From NCBI RefSeq assembly GCF_000004195.4, contig NC_030679.2, forward strand, positions 147,857,040 through 147,921,039: a stretch of 64,000 nt of DNA. Direction: 5' to 3'. Positions within the stretch are counted from its first letter, which is position 1. The number at the start of each line of letters is the position of its first letter. A program made the translations under genes and the position numbers. The DNA is from Xenopus tropicalis (taxonomy: Eukaryota > Chordata > Amphibia > Anura > Pipidae). Below the pieces are notes generated by a model. It ran no database searches. It saw only the letters and a program-made list of their open reading frames with translations, and was not told where the DNA came from. Of this stretch, positions 34,425 to 45,599 are shown one piece after another.

Positions 34425-35362
34425 CTAAGTGAATCCCGTGACCTTCCCAAGGACACATTTCCGTATGGCTCTTTTGATGTCCTGGTTTCTCAGGCTGTAG
34501 ATGATGGGGTTGAACAATGGGGTCACCACAATGTACAGTAAGGAGAGAAACTTATTTGCGTTTAGTGAATGTTTCCCGGGTGAATAAAGGTAAATGGCGG
34601 TCAATGTGCCGTAATACACAAACACGACAGACAAGTGGCTGCTGCAGGTAGAAAAAGCTTTTTGCCTCCCACAACCTGACGGGATTCGGAGAATGGTTCG
34701 GAGAATGGAGACATAGGTGCCAATAATGAAGACGAATGGAGAAAAGAAGACAAACATGGAATCCAGGGAGACAACCAGTTCCACTATGGAGGTATCGGAG
34801 CAGGAGAGCTCGATGATGGGTGCAATGTCACAGTAGAAATGGTTGATAACGTTGGCCAAACAAAACACCAATGGGTGTAAAAAGGCAAAGGCAAGAAGGG
34901 CGGTCAGAACCCCGGAGGCCCAACAGTAGGCGGCAATGTAAAGCTGCAGTTTGAAAGTCATGACAGACATGTAATGGAGCGGATTGCAAATGGCGGCGTA
35001 GCGATCGAAGGACATGGCCGCTAGGAGCAGACTCTGGGCTATGGTCGGGACACAGAGCAGATAAAACTGGACCATACAGTTGGTGACGGACATATTTGCC
35101 CCCCCTTGAAGGATGAGGTGGAGCAGGTTGGGCACAATATTTGTAGTGAACAAGATCTCAGACAAAGACAATTGACTGAGAAAGAAATACATGGGAGAAT
35201 GGAGGGCGTGGTGGGTTGCGACCAACAGGATGACAAGAAGGTTTCCAGCGAAGGCCACAATATAGATGATCAGAAACATGATGAAAAAGAACATCCTGAA
35301 GTTGTGAAGGTCCCCAAAGCCAAGGAGAAAAAATTCCGTGATGGACGTTTGGTTTTCTCCAT
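34425..35362 (-). CDS. Olfactory receptor, class II; body intact, start codon region damaged
   Basis: Seven-transmembrane OR with NQTSITEFFLLGFGDL at the N-terminus (in frame up to about 35363), PMYFFLSQLSLSEILF, MSFDRYAAICNPLHY (DRY intact), FYCDIAP, KAFSTCSSH and PLFNPIIYSLRNQDI. No in-frame ATG precedes the N-terminal NQTS segment. The only nearby ATG (35362) is out of frame by one base, as if one G were lost after ATG, and the first in-frame ATG (35294) lies at the start of TM1, giving a 289-aa truncated product. An in-frame TAG at 35370-35372 is part of a CTTCCTGTAG splice-acceptor-like sequence, so an upstream exon could instead supply the start. It is either a very young pseudogene, a sequence error, or a spliced-start gene. 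Confidence 0.8.
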
Positions 35363-35372
35363 GTGTTGTCTA

Positions 35373-36030
35373 CAGGAAGGATGATAAAGTACCAAGTAAT
35401 CAATCAGTTAAATATGGGGGCAGCTATAGGGGGCACCTGTTTCCCCAGCCCCCCATGACCACTGGGTCTTCTTTCTCAATAGAAGTTAACTTGGGTCAGA
35501 GAAGTAGTAAGAGGGAGGCCAATGGACGGAGATGGGCACATATGCCCTGTAATTTAACTGGCAAAATATTGAGCCCTACAGGCTCAACCACTGGTAGTGG
35601 GGGTCCAATAGGGAGAGAATCTCCCCAAACTGGAATATATCAGTAAATATTGCCCTTTTACATCCTTTCCCTTGAGCCGCCATTTTGTAATGGGCTGTGT
35701 GCTCCCTCAGAGATCAGCTGACGGGAAGTGATGCAGCTCTAACTGTAACAGGAAGTAGTGTGGGAGCAAAAGGCAGAACTCTGCCCATTCATTGGCTGAT
35801 GGGGCCTAGCATGTATGTGTGCCTTGGCTTGTTTGTGTGCACTGTGACTCCTATGATCCCAGGGGGCAGGGCTTAGTACATAAAATGGCAGTTTTCTATT
35901 TAGGATTACCCAATGGCACATACTGCTTAAAAAGTATATTTTTATGAAGGTTAATGTTTTTAGGGGCACGGTTTATATGGGTTTAAAAATTAGTTTTTTG
36001 TGTGACCATGTAGTTTTTTTTAGAAAGAAG
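35373..36030. other. OR upstream region, no gene seen
   Basis: GC-moderate sequence upstream of the minus-strand OR. The block 35640-35900 (GAGATCAGCTGACGGGAAG, TTCATTGGCTGATGGGG) looks like another dispersed repeat interior. No gene. Confidence 0.5.
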
Positions 36031-36036
36031 AGGACT

Positions 36037-37517
36037 GCCATGGTTACCGGGGGAAGCCTATGGTTACCGAGAGAAGTCAGTGGTTACTGGGGGAAGCCTA
36101 TGGTTACCGAGAGAAGTCAATGGTTACTGGGGGAAGCCTATGGTTACCGAGAGAAGTCAGTGGTTACTGGGGGAAGCCTATGGTTACCGAGAGAAGTCAG
36201 TGGTTACTGGGGGAAGCCTATGGTTACCGAGAGAAGTCAATGGTTACTGGGGGAAGCCTATAGTAATTGGGGGTAGCCTATGGTTATCGGGGGAAGCCTA
36301 TGGTTACTGGGGGAAGCCTATAGTAATTGGGGGTAGCCTATGGTTACCGGGGGAAGCCTATGGTTATTCGGGGAAGCCTATGGTTACTGGGGGAAGCCTA
36401 TAGTAATTGGGGGTAGCCTATGGTTACCGGGGGAAGCCTATAGTAATTGGGGGTAGCCTATGGTTATCGGGGGGAAGCCTATGGTTACTGGGGGAAGCTT
36501 ATAGTAATTGGGGGTAGCCTATGGTTACCGGGGGAAGCCTATGGTTACTCGGGGAAGTCAGTGGTTACTGGGGGAAGCCTATGGTTACCGAGAGAAGTCA
36601 GTGGTTACTGGGGGAAGCCTATGGTTACCGAGAGAAGTCAGTGGTTACTGGGGGAAGCCTATGGTTACCGAGAGAAGTCAATGGTTACTGGGGGAAGCCT
36701 ATAGTAATTGGGGGTAGCCTATGGTTATCGGGGGAAGCCTATGGTTACTGGGGGAAGCCTATAGTAATTGGGGGTAGCCTATGGTTACCGGGGGAAGCCT
36801 ATGGTTATTCGGGGAAGCCTATGGTTACTGGGGGAAGCCTATAGTAATTGGGGGTAGCCTATGGTTACCGGGGGAAGCCTATAGTAATTGGGGGTAGCCT
36901 ATGGTTATCGGGGGGAAGCCTATGGTTACAGGGGGAAGCTTATAGTAATTGGGGGTAGCCTATGGTTACCGGGGGAAGCCTATGGTTACTCGGGGAAGCC
37001 TATGGTTACTGGGGGAAGCCTATAGTAATTGGGGGTAGCCTATGGTTACTGGGGGAAGCCTACTTTTACCGGGGGAAGACTATGGTTACTGGGGGAAGCC
37101 TATAGTAATTGGGGGAAGCCTATGGTTACCGGGGGATGCCTACTTTTACCGGGGGAAGCCTATGGTTACTGGGGGTAGCCTATGGTTACTGGGGGAAGCC
37201 TACTTTTACCGGGGGAAGCCTACTTTTACCGGGGGAAGCCTATGGTTACTGGGGGGAAGCCTACTTTTACCGGGGGAAGCCTATGGTTACTGGCGGAAGC
37301 CTATGGTTACTGGGGGGAAGCCTACTTTTACCGGGGGAAGCCTATGGTTACTGGGGGGAAGCCTACTTTTACCGGGGGAAGCCTATGGTTACTGGGGGGA
37401 AGCCTACTTTTACCGGGGGAAGCCTATGGTTACCGGGGGAAGCCTATGGTTACTGGCGGAAGCCTATGGTTACCGGGGGAAGCCTATAGTAATTGGGGGA
37501 AGCCTATGGTCACGGGG
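36037..37517. repeat. 20-bp minisatellite (TGGTTACTGGGGGAAGCCTA)n, about 74 copies
   Basis: Units alternate among TGGTTACTGGGGGAAGCCTA, TGGTTACCGAGAGAAGTCAG, TAGTAATTGGGGGTAGCCTA and CTTTTACCGGGGGAAGCCTA. Blocks are duplicated: 36240-36480 matches 36681-36920, offset about 441 bp. G5 runs recur every 20 bp on plus, so long-loop G-quadruplexes are conceivable. All three plus frames are widely open because the unit lacks stops; no gene is called. Confidence 0.95.
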
Positions 37518-37944
37518 GATGCCTGTGAAACATCCATGTCTTTGATGTATTTAATATGAACAATAAAGGATCGACAGACTGCTCCACGATGCCTTCCGGG
37601 GGGGCTGGGTCACATGTCGCAGCCAGTAACCATTTTGGGCTCCTGGTTTTGTTACATACACTAGAATTCTGGGAAAGGGATGTTGCAAGTTGATAAAACC
37701 ACGGGGAACTGATGATTATTTGCACTTGGGCAGCAAACCCACCCTATAGCCCTCTCTGGCACACTAGCCGTGCTTACCTGATTGCCCTGGGCCATCTTGA
37801 AGTCTATACAGAAGCGACATTGGTGCGGTGACACCACTTCAAGGTGGGCTTGTAGGGTAACAGGGATGGCTCTGCCCTAGGGAAAAAAAAGTCAGTTTGA
37901 TTGACAGTTCAGCAGAGTAACACCAAGCGTGGCACCCGCAATCC
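37518..37944. other. Intergenic sequence, no gene seen
   Basis: Follows the 20-bp array. No coding or repeat signal beyond ordinary dispersed-repeat fragments. Confidence 0.5.
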
Positions 37945-38200
37945 CCCCATGGACCCCTGTGAGGCTCCAGTTTTATTGTTATTGTTACTTACCTTTCTCG
38001 GCAGCCCCTCTACTATTCATATTCCCATCTCTCATTTTAACCACTGCCTGGTTGCTTGGGTAAACAAGACCCTAGCAACCAGATAGCTGCTAAAATACCA
38101 AACAGAGAGCTGCTGAACAAACAGCTAAATAGCTGAAAAAAACATAAAAAATAAATAATGAAGACCATTTACCACTTTGTTTCTTTTCCCTAAAACCTGT
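37945..38200 (-). mobile_element. T2/Kolobok-type interior fragment
   Basis: GTGAGGCTCCAGTTTTATTG, CTACTATTCATATTCCCATC and GACCCTAGCAACCAGATAGC match the interior of the element at 17225-17745 in the same orientation. No ends are visible. Confidence 0.7.
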
Positions 38201-38239
38201 TTATTTTGACAGCGTGACTATTGGATCAGCTATTCTGAC

Positions 38240-40450
38240 CACTGATTACACAGTGTGATTTATTGTTGTTTTACTGATTTGCACAATTTTTGTGGTTTGC
38301 AACATTTTTAGGCTATTTTCTGAAATGTCATAAAAACCACTAACTTTAGGAAAGCTTTGCAGATTGGTACTTTGGTGTAGAAAGGACTCTTTACCCTTGT
38401 TGGATTTGTCAGAATGTGTACTTTCCAAAAATATATGTTTTTCTGGGGGTCTCTGTATAGTTAGGGGGGGTTACGGCACATAATACACTGACAGGGGGCT
38501 CTGTGTGCAAAAGCTGAGTTGGCGAGAAATCCATATGCGCTATTTTCATTTTGGGGTCAGTACACACCACAGACTTTGGTATATCTATGCATATTGGGCA
38601 TCAAACTGTTCAGTAGACCTTAGGTGTTCCTATTTGGGGTGATTTGCCTTTGTACGCAAGAAATTGTGTGAGATAAATGCGGCAAATTGCAACACTTTTA
38701 GGCGATTTTCTGAAATGTCATAAAAACCAATAACTTTAGGAAAGCTTTGCAGATTGGTACTTTGGTGTAGAAAGGACTCTTTACCCATGTTGGATTTGTC
38801 AGAATGTGTACTTTCCAAAAAGATATGGTTTTCTGGGGGTCTCTGTATAGTTAGGGGGTCTTACGGCACATAATACACTGACAGGGGGCTCTGTATGCAA
38901 AAGCTGAGCTGGCAGGCGAGAAATCCTTATGCGCTATTTTCATTTTGGGGTCAGTACATACCGCAGACTTGGGTATATCTATGCATATTGGGCATCAAAC
39001 TGTTCAGTAGCCCTTAGGTGTTCCTATTTGGGGTGATTTGCCTTTGTACGCAAGAAATTGTGTGAGATAAATGCGGCAAATTGCAACACTTTTAGGCGAT
39101 TTTCTGAAATGTCATAAAAACCAATAACTTTAGGAAAGCTTTGCAGATTGGTACTTTGGTGTAGAAAGGACTCTTTACCCATGTTGGATTTGTCAGAATG
39201 TGTACTTTCCAAAAAGATATGGTTTTCTGGGGGTCTCTGTATAGTTAGGGGGTCTTACGGCACATAATACACTGACAGGGGGCTCTGTATGCAAAAGCTG
39301 AGCTGGCAGGCGAGAAATCCTTATGCGCTATTTTCATTTTGGGGTCAGTACATACCGCAGACTTGGGTATATCTATGCATATTGGGCATCAAACTGTTCA
39401 GTAGCCCTTAGGTGTTCCTATTTGGGGTGATTTGCCTTTATCTGATCTTTATTAAGAAATTGTGAGAGATTTGTGGCAAATTGCAACATTTTTATGCAAT
39501 TTTCTGAAATGTCATAAAAATCTGCAAACTTAGGAAAGCTTTACAGCTTGGTACTTTGGAGTAGAAAGACATGGGTACCCATTTAAGATTCGGGGGAATG
39601 TGTACTTTCCAAAAATATATGACTTTCTGGGGTGAGTGTACTTTTTACTAGCTTTATCCCACATATAATGATGTAAATGTGTTGGTTTTGCAGGAGCTGA
39701 AATGACAGAAATGACAGATCATATGGGGGTATGTTCCCATTGGGGCCCCTACATGCCACATACTTAGGTAAACCTATACATATTGGGCATCAAACTGTTC
39801 AGTGGACCCCTGGCGTTCATATTTAGGGGGTTTTATTTGGTTACTTTATGACCTGTAGGAGATAAGATACTATAGTCTGGAAGCTTTGAAGCGATTTTTT
39901 AAAAATTTCACAAATTTTGATAAAAACCAATAAGTTTAGGAAAGCATTGCGACTTGATAGTTTGGAGTAGACTGACAGTTGTGCCTATTCTGGATTCCCC
40001 AGAATCTGTTCTTTCCAAAAATGTATCATTTTCTGGTATAAACCTTCTGTTAGTGGATGTTTTGGCCTTGAAATCTAAAGTACTGCTGGGAGTTTTTGAC
40101 CTATACAAGTGAGAAATCTCCATATAACTATATATATTTGGTATTGGCACATTCAGGAGACATGGGACTTTCCAAATCAGTTGTATTTTTGTGCATAAAA
40201 TAATTTTTGTTTCTAATATGTGTGTTTATATTATGGAAAATATGATTTTTTTTTAATTTGTAGACATTTAGAAGCCTATATCTTGTTACAGAATTGGAAT
40301 TACATCGAACTTCTACCAAATTTTGAAAGCTTAGGTTGTCCTGAAAAAAACGATATATTGTTTTCCTGGGTAAACTAAAAGTCCCCCCCCCGAGGAAAGG
40401 CCCCTAAAGTGAAACAGTGCAAAAAAACTGTCTGGCAATACAAGGTTAAA
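38240..40450 (-). repeat. About 390-bp tandem array in reverse orientation, ending in a TTAA-type terminus
   Basis: Units of 384-394 bp contain GGCATCAAACTGTTCAGTAG (38597, 38992, 39386, 39786), TTCTGAAATGTCATAAAAAC and GAATGTGTACTTTCCAAAA. The units around 38630-38990 and 39024-39380 are almost identical, while those at 39430-40150 are much more diverged, so homogenisation was local. The right end CTGGCAATACAAGGTTAA matches in reverse the left end of the element at 28860. It is the same family as 30140-31580. Confidence 0.88.
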
Positions 40451-41025
40451 GGTTTAATTGCTTGATTTTATTAAATCTATCTAACATTCCATAATATAAA
40501 ACAAATCAGGTTTTTCCATAAATTAGGCTTAGGTTCAATTAAAGCTGAAGGAATATGTAGGAAATATAGAGGGGGGATACTGCTGCCGCACTCACCTGGC
40601 AACACCGTGAAACATTGATCCAATGTTCTACTGCCGGGACCGTATAGAGATTATATAGTCCCCCCTAACCCAGCGGGAATCCATCCCCCGGCCCCTTGGC
40701 CTGTTAGTATTTACCCACTGGGTTTGTATTAACCCAATTAATTGTTTTCTCTGGGATTTGTTAGAAAGATCATTATCTGGAACTGGAATATTTATGTTTT
40801 AAAGCTTTTTTTCTCAATAAATCACTTAATAGGCAACAATGTTTCATAGGTATGTTTTTGTATTTTTTGTTGTTGTTTGAACAACACCAAATATTTTTCA
40901 TGCCATAATCATGTAAATCACCTAAGGGCAACAACAAGAGCCCCTTTGTATTTCCCCATTATCACTATATATAGGGCATTAACCCATTATGCGCTTTAAG
41001 CAAAACAGGGGTTGTCTGGCCTGTC
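40451..41025. other. Intergenic sequence, no gene seen
   Basis: AT-rich. Contains CACCTGGCAACACCGTGAAACATTGATCC near 40596 but no recognisable gene or complete element. Confidence 0.5.
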
Positions 41026-42484
41026 CTACACTCACTCACCCCCGGTCTGGCCAGTCCTACACTCACTCACCCCCGGTCTGGCCCGTCCTACACTCACTCA
41101 CCCCCGGTCTGGCCTGTCCTACCCTCACCCTCGGTCTGGCCTGTCCTACACTCACTCACCCCCGGTCTGGCCAGTCCTACACTCACTCACCCCCGGTCTG
41201 GTCTGTCCTACACTCACTCACCCCCGGTCTGGCCCCTCCTACACTCACTCACCCCCGGTCTGGTCTGTCCTACACTCACTCACCCCCGGTCTGGCCAGTC
41301 CTACACTCACTCACCCCCGGTCTGGTCTGTCCTACACTCACTCACCCCCGGTCTGGCCCCTCCTACACTCACTCACCCCCGGTCTGGTCTGTCCTACACT
41401 CACTCACCCCCGGTCTGGCCCCTCCTACACTCACTCACCCCCGGTCTGGCCCCTCCTACACTCACTCACCCCCGGTCTGGCCTGTCCTACACTCACCCCC
41501 GGTCTGGCCTGTCCTACACTCACTCACCCCCGGTCTGGCCTGTCCTACACTCACTCACCCCCGGTCTGGCCCCTCCTACACTCACTCACCCCAGGTCTGG
41601 CCTGTCCTACACTCACTCACCCCCGGTCTGGCCCGTCCTACACTCACTCACCCCCGGTCTGGCCCCTCCTACACTCACTCACCCCCGGTCTGGCCTGTCC
41701 TACACTCACTCACCCCCGGTCTGGCCTGTCCTACACTCACTCACCCCCGGTCTGGCCCCTCCTACACTCACTCACCCCCGGTCTGGCCCCTCCTACACTC
41801 ACTCACCCCCGGTCTGGCCTGTCCTACACTCACTCACCCCCGGTCTGGCCTGTCCTACACTCACTCACCCCTGGTCTGGCCTGTCCTACACTCACTCACC
41901 CCCGGTCTGGCCCCTCCTACACTCACTCACCCCCGGTCTGGCCCCTCCTACACTCACTCAACCCCGGTCTGGCCCCTCCTACACTCACTCAACCCCGGTC
42001 TGGCCTGTCCTACACTCACTCACCCCCGGTCTGGCCTGTCCTACACTCACTCACCCCCGGTCTGGCCTGTCCTACACTCACTCACCCCCGGTCTGGCCCC
42101 TCCTACACTCACTCACCCCCGGTCTGGCCTGTCCTACACTCACTCACCCCCGGTCTGTCCAGTCCTACACTCACTCACCCCCAGTCTGTCCAGTCCTACA
42201 CTCACTCACCCCAGTCTGGCCTGTCCTACACTCACTCACCCCCGGTCTGGCCTGTCCTACACTCACTCACCCCCAGTCTGGCCTTTCCTACACTCACTCA
42301 CCCCCGGTCTGGCCAGTCCTACACTCACTCACCCCAGTCTGGCCTGTCCTACACTCACTCACCCCCGGTCTGGCCTGTCCTACACTCACTCACCCCCAGT
42401 CTGGCCTTTCCTACACTCACTCACCCCCAGTCTGGCCAGTCCTACACTTACTCACCCTGGTCTGGCCAGTCCTACACTCACTCA
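41026..42484. repeat. 31-bp minisatellite, about 47 copies
   Basis: The unit TCCTACACTCACTCACCCCC + GGTCTGGCCTG is 31 bp, strongly C-rich, with variation mainly at the GGCC(T/C)(G/C) position. Because 31 is not divisible by 3, each reading frame passes through all three phases and repeats every 93 bp (31 codons); no phase has a stop, so frames of 499 and 528 codons overlap. This is an arithmetic effect, not evidence of a gene. The array fuses directly to a 242-bp satellite fragment (42485). Confidence 0.95.
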
Positions 42485-42806
42485 GTAGGTATCAGAATAG
42501 CACTCAATAGTAAGAAATCCAAGTCCGGCTTGGGACTCCTCCAGTTACATGGGAGTAGGAGAAACAATAGGTTAGCTGAAAGCAGTTCTAATGTGTAGCG
42601 CTGGCTGAAAGCTCAGATTCAGGCACACTTTACTGCTGCGCTGCAAGTTGGAGTGATATCCCCCCCCTCACCCCCAGCAGCCGATCAGCAGAGCAATGGG
42701 AAGGGAGCAAGATAGCAGCTCCCAGTAGGTATCAGAATAGCACTCAATAGTAAGAAATCCAAGTCCGGCTTGGGACTCCTCCACTTACATGGGAGTAGGA
42801 GAAATC
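42485..42806 (-). repeat. Fragment of the 242-bp satellite (about 1.3 units)
   Basis: Begins within a unit at CAGTAGGTATCAGAATAGCA and stops within the next at GGGAGTAGGAGAAA. The abrupt junction with the 31-bp array, within CACTCAGTAGG, suggests that the minisatellite arose inside a 242-bp unit, whose own CTCACCCCC segment has the same sequence as part of the 31-bp unit. Confidence 0.9.
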
Positions 42807-43620
42807 TACTCACCTTCAACCCACAGTTGATGTATTTTAAGGTGTAGTCCTTGTTGTTCTGTGATGATCATTAAAGACCAAGAGCACTTTAAGAATAAAT
42901 AATTTATGGGTCAAAACTGATGACACTATGGATGATTCCGGTTGTGGTTTTTTAAACCACAAAAATTTAAACTTTTTAAGTACCCCCCTTCATTTTAAAG
43001 GGCTTTTGAGGGGCCATCTGGGACCATGGGCTGGGCACCAAAATATCTGCACCGTTCCATGAAAAGCAGGACAGTTGGTGGGTGTAATGTGAGATAACCA
43101 GGAAGTATCTGGGAACCAGGAGGCTCTTTCAGTGAACGAGTTAGATAAGTACTTGCTCTTATATAAAGGTGTAAAACAGAGTTTCTGGGCAGAAAAACTC
43201 TTATTTTTAGAGAAAAGCCTCAACATAAATCACAGCAACTAAGAACAGTGAGTATAAATAATGACTTTATAAAGTGTCAGCTCTTCAATGTTCTGCTAGA
43301 GGAAAGTTGTTAAATACTTCAGATATAAACCCTCATCTACCAAAAACTGTTATTTAGACTTCCGCCATAGGGGGGCAGTAACAGTTCTCCACTCCAATAC
43401 CCTCTCTGTTGAGTCTATACCCAGAGACAATGTGTTGGCCTAGGTGCAGTCTCCCCAAAGAGCGGAACAGCTGTTTACTTGCCCTTAAGTGCAGGTCAAT
43501 TTTTTTTTCAAGATGACATGAAAGTTTGAAATTCTATATATAATATAATCCTACATATGTGTAGAAATAATAATAAATATGCAGTAAAAATGTGAAAAAA
43601 CAACTCAAACACAGTAAAAG
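42807..43620. other. Intergenic sequence, no gene seen
   Basis: AT-rich. A small minus-strand frame (42990-43226) has no known motif. No clear mobile-element ends. Confidence 0.5.
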
Positions 43621-43972
43621 TTAGAAGGTCTGGTATTGAGGAGGTCTGGTCCAGAGAAGGTCTGGTATTGAGAAGGTCTGGTATTGAGAAGGTCTAGTAT
43701 TGAGGAGGTCTGGTCCAGAGAAGGTCTGGTATTGAGAAGGTCTGGTACAGAGAAGGTCTGGTACAGAGAAGGTCTGGTACAGAGAAGGTCTGGTATTGAG
43801 AAGGTCTGGTACAGAAAAGGTCTGGTATTGAGAAGGTCTGGTACAGAGAAGGTCTGGTAAAGAGATGGTCTGGTATTGACAAGGTCGGGTACAGAGAAGG
43901 TCTGGTATTGAGAAGGTCGGGTACAGAGAAGGTCTGGTATTGAGAAGATCTGGTACAAAGAAGATCTGGTAT
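43621..43972. repeat. 16-bp minisatellite in the OR 3' flank
   Basis: About 22 copies of AAGGTCTGGTATTGAG / AAGGTCTGGTACAGAG (16 bp). It begins three bases past the stop codon of the minus-strand OR gene, so the 3'UTR of that mRNA would consist largely of this repeat. Open frames are due to a stop-free unit. Confidence 0.95.
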
Positions 43973-43974
43973 TG

Positions 43975-44937
43975 CTATTTCCTATGACATTCTAAATATT
44001 CAATCCTATTCCCCCAAATATTTATATATTTTCGCATGGTGCTTCTAATATCCTGATTTCTCAAGCAGTAAATGATGGGGTTAAATAATGGGGTCACAAA
44101 TGTGTACAATAATGAGAGAAACTTATTTGCATTGACTGAATGATTTCCAGGTGGATATATATAAATTGATATTAGGGTCCCATAATACATACACACAACT
44201 GCCAGGTGGGAGCTGCAGGTGGAGAAGGCTTTTTGTCTTCCACATTTGGAGGGGATCCTGGTGATGGTGACAATGATGGAGATGTAAGTGCCGATAATGA
44301 AGAAACAGGGGGAAACTATTACAAGTGTAGAAGCCAGGGAGGTGACCAGTTCCAAGGTGGAAGTATCTGAGCAGGAAAGTTCCATGACAGGGGAAATATC
44401 ACAGTAGAAATGGTTGATGATGTTGGAACGACAGAACTGCAGTTGACTGAAGAAGGTAAAAACTAGGAGAGACATCATGAAACTAGAGGACCAACAGAAG
44501 ATGACAACATGTAGTTGCACTTTGAAGGTGACAATAGATGTATAATGCAGGGGGTTACTAATAGCGGCATGGCGATCAAAGGACATGGCGGCTAGAAGGA
44601 TACACTGGGTAACGGTGGGGACACATAAGACAAAAAACTGAACTCTGCATCCAGATACCGACACGTTTCCTCCCCCAAACAAAACAAGTCGGAGCAGGTT
44701 GGGAACAATGTTTGTGGTAAATAAGATTTCAGATGAAGACAGTTGGCTGAGGAAGAAATACATAGGGCAATGAAGAGCTTCGGTGACAACAACCAGAATA
44801 ATAACCAGAAGGTTCACCGTTAATGCCATGAGGTAGAGGAGCAAGAACAAGGTAAAACAAAAATATTTTAAGCCATGAAGGTCTCCAAAGCCAAGCAAGA
44901 AGAATTCCATGATTAATGTGTGATTTCCCTCTGGCAT
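43975..44937 (-). CDS. Olfactory receptor, class II, intact (320 aa), DRH variant
   Basis: Single-exon seven-transmembrane OR. N-glycosylation site N5-H-T, EFFLLGFGDL, TM1 Asn42 (VNLLVIIL), PMYFFLSQLSSSEILF, CDISPVMELSCSDTS in loop 2, KAFSTCSSH, PLFNPIIYCLRNQDI. The TM3 box reads MSFDRHAAISNPLHY: the usual DRYVAIC is changed to DRHAAIS, so the conserved Tyr and Cys are both missing. The same change is present in the copy at 48163-49105. A splice acceptor (TTTTATTGTCCCCAG) lies just three bases before the ATG, so a 5' untranslated exon is likely. The stop codon is followed at once by a 16-bp minisatellite. No frame damage is seen. Confidence 0.95.
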   Translation of the reverse strand: MPEGNHTLIMEFFLLGFGDLHGLKYFCFTLFLLLYLMALTVNLLVIILVVVTEALHCPMYFFLSQLSSSEILFTTNIVPNLLRLVLFGGGNVSVSGCRVQFFVLCVPTVTQCILLAAMSFDRHAAISNPLHYTSIVTFKVQLHVVIFCWSSSFMMSLLVFTFFSQLQFCRSNIINHFYCDISPVMELSCSDTSTLELVTSLASTLVIVSPCFFIIGTYISIIVTITRIPSKCGRQKAFSTCSSHLAVVCMYYGTLISIYIYPPGNHSVNANKFLSLLYTFVTPLFNPIIYCLRNQDIRSTMRKYINIWGNRIEYLECHRK

Positions 44938-45599
44938 TGCCTGGGGACAATAAAACAGAACAGAGATATAAGCATTTCAGTGACTGACAAACTGTAGGGA
45001 GGCTATTGGCACCGGAGGCTCAGCCTAAAGGCCAGTTAAGGTGAGAAATGGGGAGAACGTATCAAACCTTCTCTTCATTCACAGCACCTTCTGCATTCAT
45101 AAATGACCCCTTTAATATATCTGCTATATCTTTATCTTCTGCTGTATTATATTCTATTGTCTATTTAGTCTACAATGGTTGAGGGTAGTTAGCCTTTTTT
45201 CATGATACCCAAGCCCCTAGTTTTAGACTGTGACCTACTGAATAGATATTAGCGATGGAGTTAGCACTGACTGGTGATGGATCCTAAGTTCTCCAAACAA
45301 TATCTCCATTAGTGCTTATTACATCTAAAATTTCTCTTCATTTAGCCCTTTACTGCCAACTGCTTGAGAGATGCCTCACAAGGAATCTAGAACCTGTAAA
45401 TCTGCTCTAGATTCCTGTCCATATATTAACACCTCCCATAAACATTAAATCATCCTGTATGGATATCTCACATATCTTGTCAATAACAAGACACTTTCAT
45501 GGATATAGAAGCACCTGCTTCTACAGATGTTGGATGGATATAGAAAATGATTCTGTAGCTCCATACAAATGACCATCTATTTTATGGACAAATATCCCT
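44938..45599. other. OR upstream intergenic sequence, no gene seen
   Basis: Includes the acceptor AG (44941-44942) and presumably the first intron and promoter of the OR. The part from about 45300 may be a more decayed upstream portion of the LINE fragment that follows, but no motif is readable. Confidence 0.4.

Noticed and set aside
35944..37559. Gly/Tyr/Trp-rich repeat protein
   Set aside because: Explained by the 20-bp minisatellite; three overlapping frames are open together.
40989..42598. 499- and 528-codon Pro/Ser/Thr-rich frames
   Set aside because: A 31-bp stop-free unit makes overlapping frames open with a 31-residue period. The longer frame ends inside a satellite fragment.
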